Shown: one piece after another, positions 63,834 through 64,000 of the stretch
How the letters are laid out: every line of letters begins with the position of its first letter
How positions within the stretch are numbered: position 1 is the stretch's first letter
Origin: Uloborus plumipes
Lineage: Eukaryota; Arthropoda; Arachnida; Araneae; Uloboridae
NCBI GenBank assembly: GCA_038373865.1
Contig: JAXGGA010001178.1
Location: 102,003 to 166,002 of the forward strand
Direction: 5' to 3'
DNA: 64,000 nt
Position numbers and translations under genes: made by a program
Notes under the pieces: generated by a model
What the model was told of the DNA's origin: nothing
The model's input: the letters and a program-made list of their open reading frames with translations, nothing else
The model's database searches: none

Positions 63834-64000
63834 TGGATCGGTCGTATGAGTCCCATTCCTTGGCCACCTAGATCACTAGACCTGATGCTAGTGGACTTCT
63901 TTGCTTGGGGACTCTTGAAACAAGCAATTTATACTTATTTTGTTTGTAGGTCTTACAAAAACTTCAGAAATCGTCCTTTTTCTCGGAATTTTGTTTTTTG
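63834..64000 (+). pseudogene. Mariner/Tc-type transposase fragment (3' part)
   Basis: A frame from 63834 reads WIGR, PIPWPPRSLDL, VDFFAWGLLKQAIY. This matches the familiar 'WPPRSPDLTPLDFFLWGYLK' block around the last catalytic residue of mariner-like transposases in arthropod genomes. The Pro and the polar residues of 'SPDLTP' have changed (SLDLML), and nothing upstream continues the enzyme: the sequence just before belongs to a MITE fragment. The window ends within it. Old, non-functional relic. Confidence 0.65.

Noticed and set aside
1..64000. CRISPR arrays, operons, ribosome binding sites, prokaryotic defence systems
   Set aside because: The base composition, introns, SINE and transposon types show eukaryotic nuclear DNA. 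None of the repeats has the regular short repeat-spacer pattern.

Overview
This is AT-rich eukaryotic DNA, almost all non-coding, with long homopolymer and (TA)n tracts, spliced coding sequence, a tRNA-derived SINE and many cut-and-paste DNA transposons. No bacterial-style gene packing, operon or CRISPR is present. The large introns, the transposon mix and the Reeler-type gene suggest an arthropod with a fairly large genome. A chelicerate such as a spider is my best guess, from general impression rather than from any diagnostic marker.

One host gene is well supported. It is a secreted Reeler-domain protein on the + strand. Exon 1 (39967-40165) carries the start codon, the signal peptide and the first half of the domain. 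Exon 2 (61901-62120) carries the second half. A 21.7-kb intron separates them, and further exons must lie beyond the window. Upstream of 39967 I recognise no host gene, only two weak candidate exons (near 6.9 and 14.0 kb).

Region by region: 3.3-6.2 kb and 22.4-25.3 kb hold two copies, in opposite orientation, of a 2.88-kb foldback element. Between and after them lie a TA-flanked MITE (10.0 kb), an old 250-bp duplication (9.5/11.9 kb), two TTAA-flanked piggyBac-type MITEs (13.4 and 29.0 kb), two TA-flanked MITEs with GGGG ends (15.8 and 30.1 kb), a threefold 285-bp tandem repeat (17.9 kb) and two twofold tandem repeats (27.2 and 27.6 kb). At 34.8-38.9 kb sits a nested cluster: two 651-bp near-perfect palindromes in (TA)n arrays flank a Tc1-like transposon, and its transposase gene is itself split by a 920-bp element with CACAGTG ends and a 5-bp GC-rich target duplication, the signature of Transib.

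The Reeler intron contains a SINE (42.0 kb), a hAT element with a perfect 8-bp target duplication and a second element nested in it (44.5 kb), small MITEs (50.3, 51.0 kb), a cluster of a 13-base motif (55.9-57.2 kb), and a third foldback (58.9-61.4 kb) with a TTAA-flanked MITE in its loop. After exon 2 comes a 1.3-kb TA-flanked element that carries a decayed transposase-like reading frame, and the window ends in a decayed mariner-type transposase fragment. The DNA elements do not work together. The window is best read as one gene locus and its flank shaped by layered transposition.
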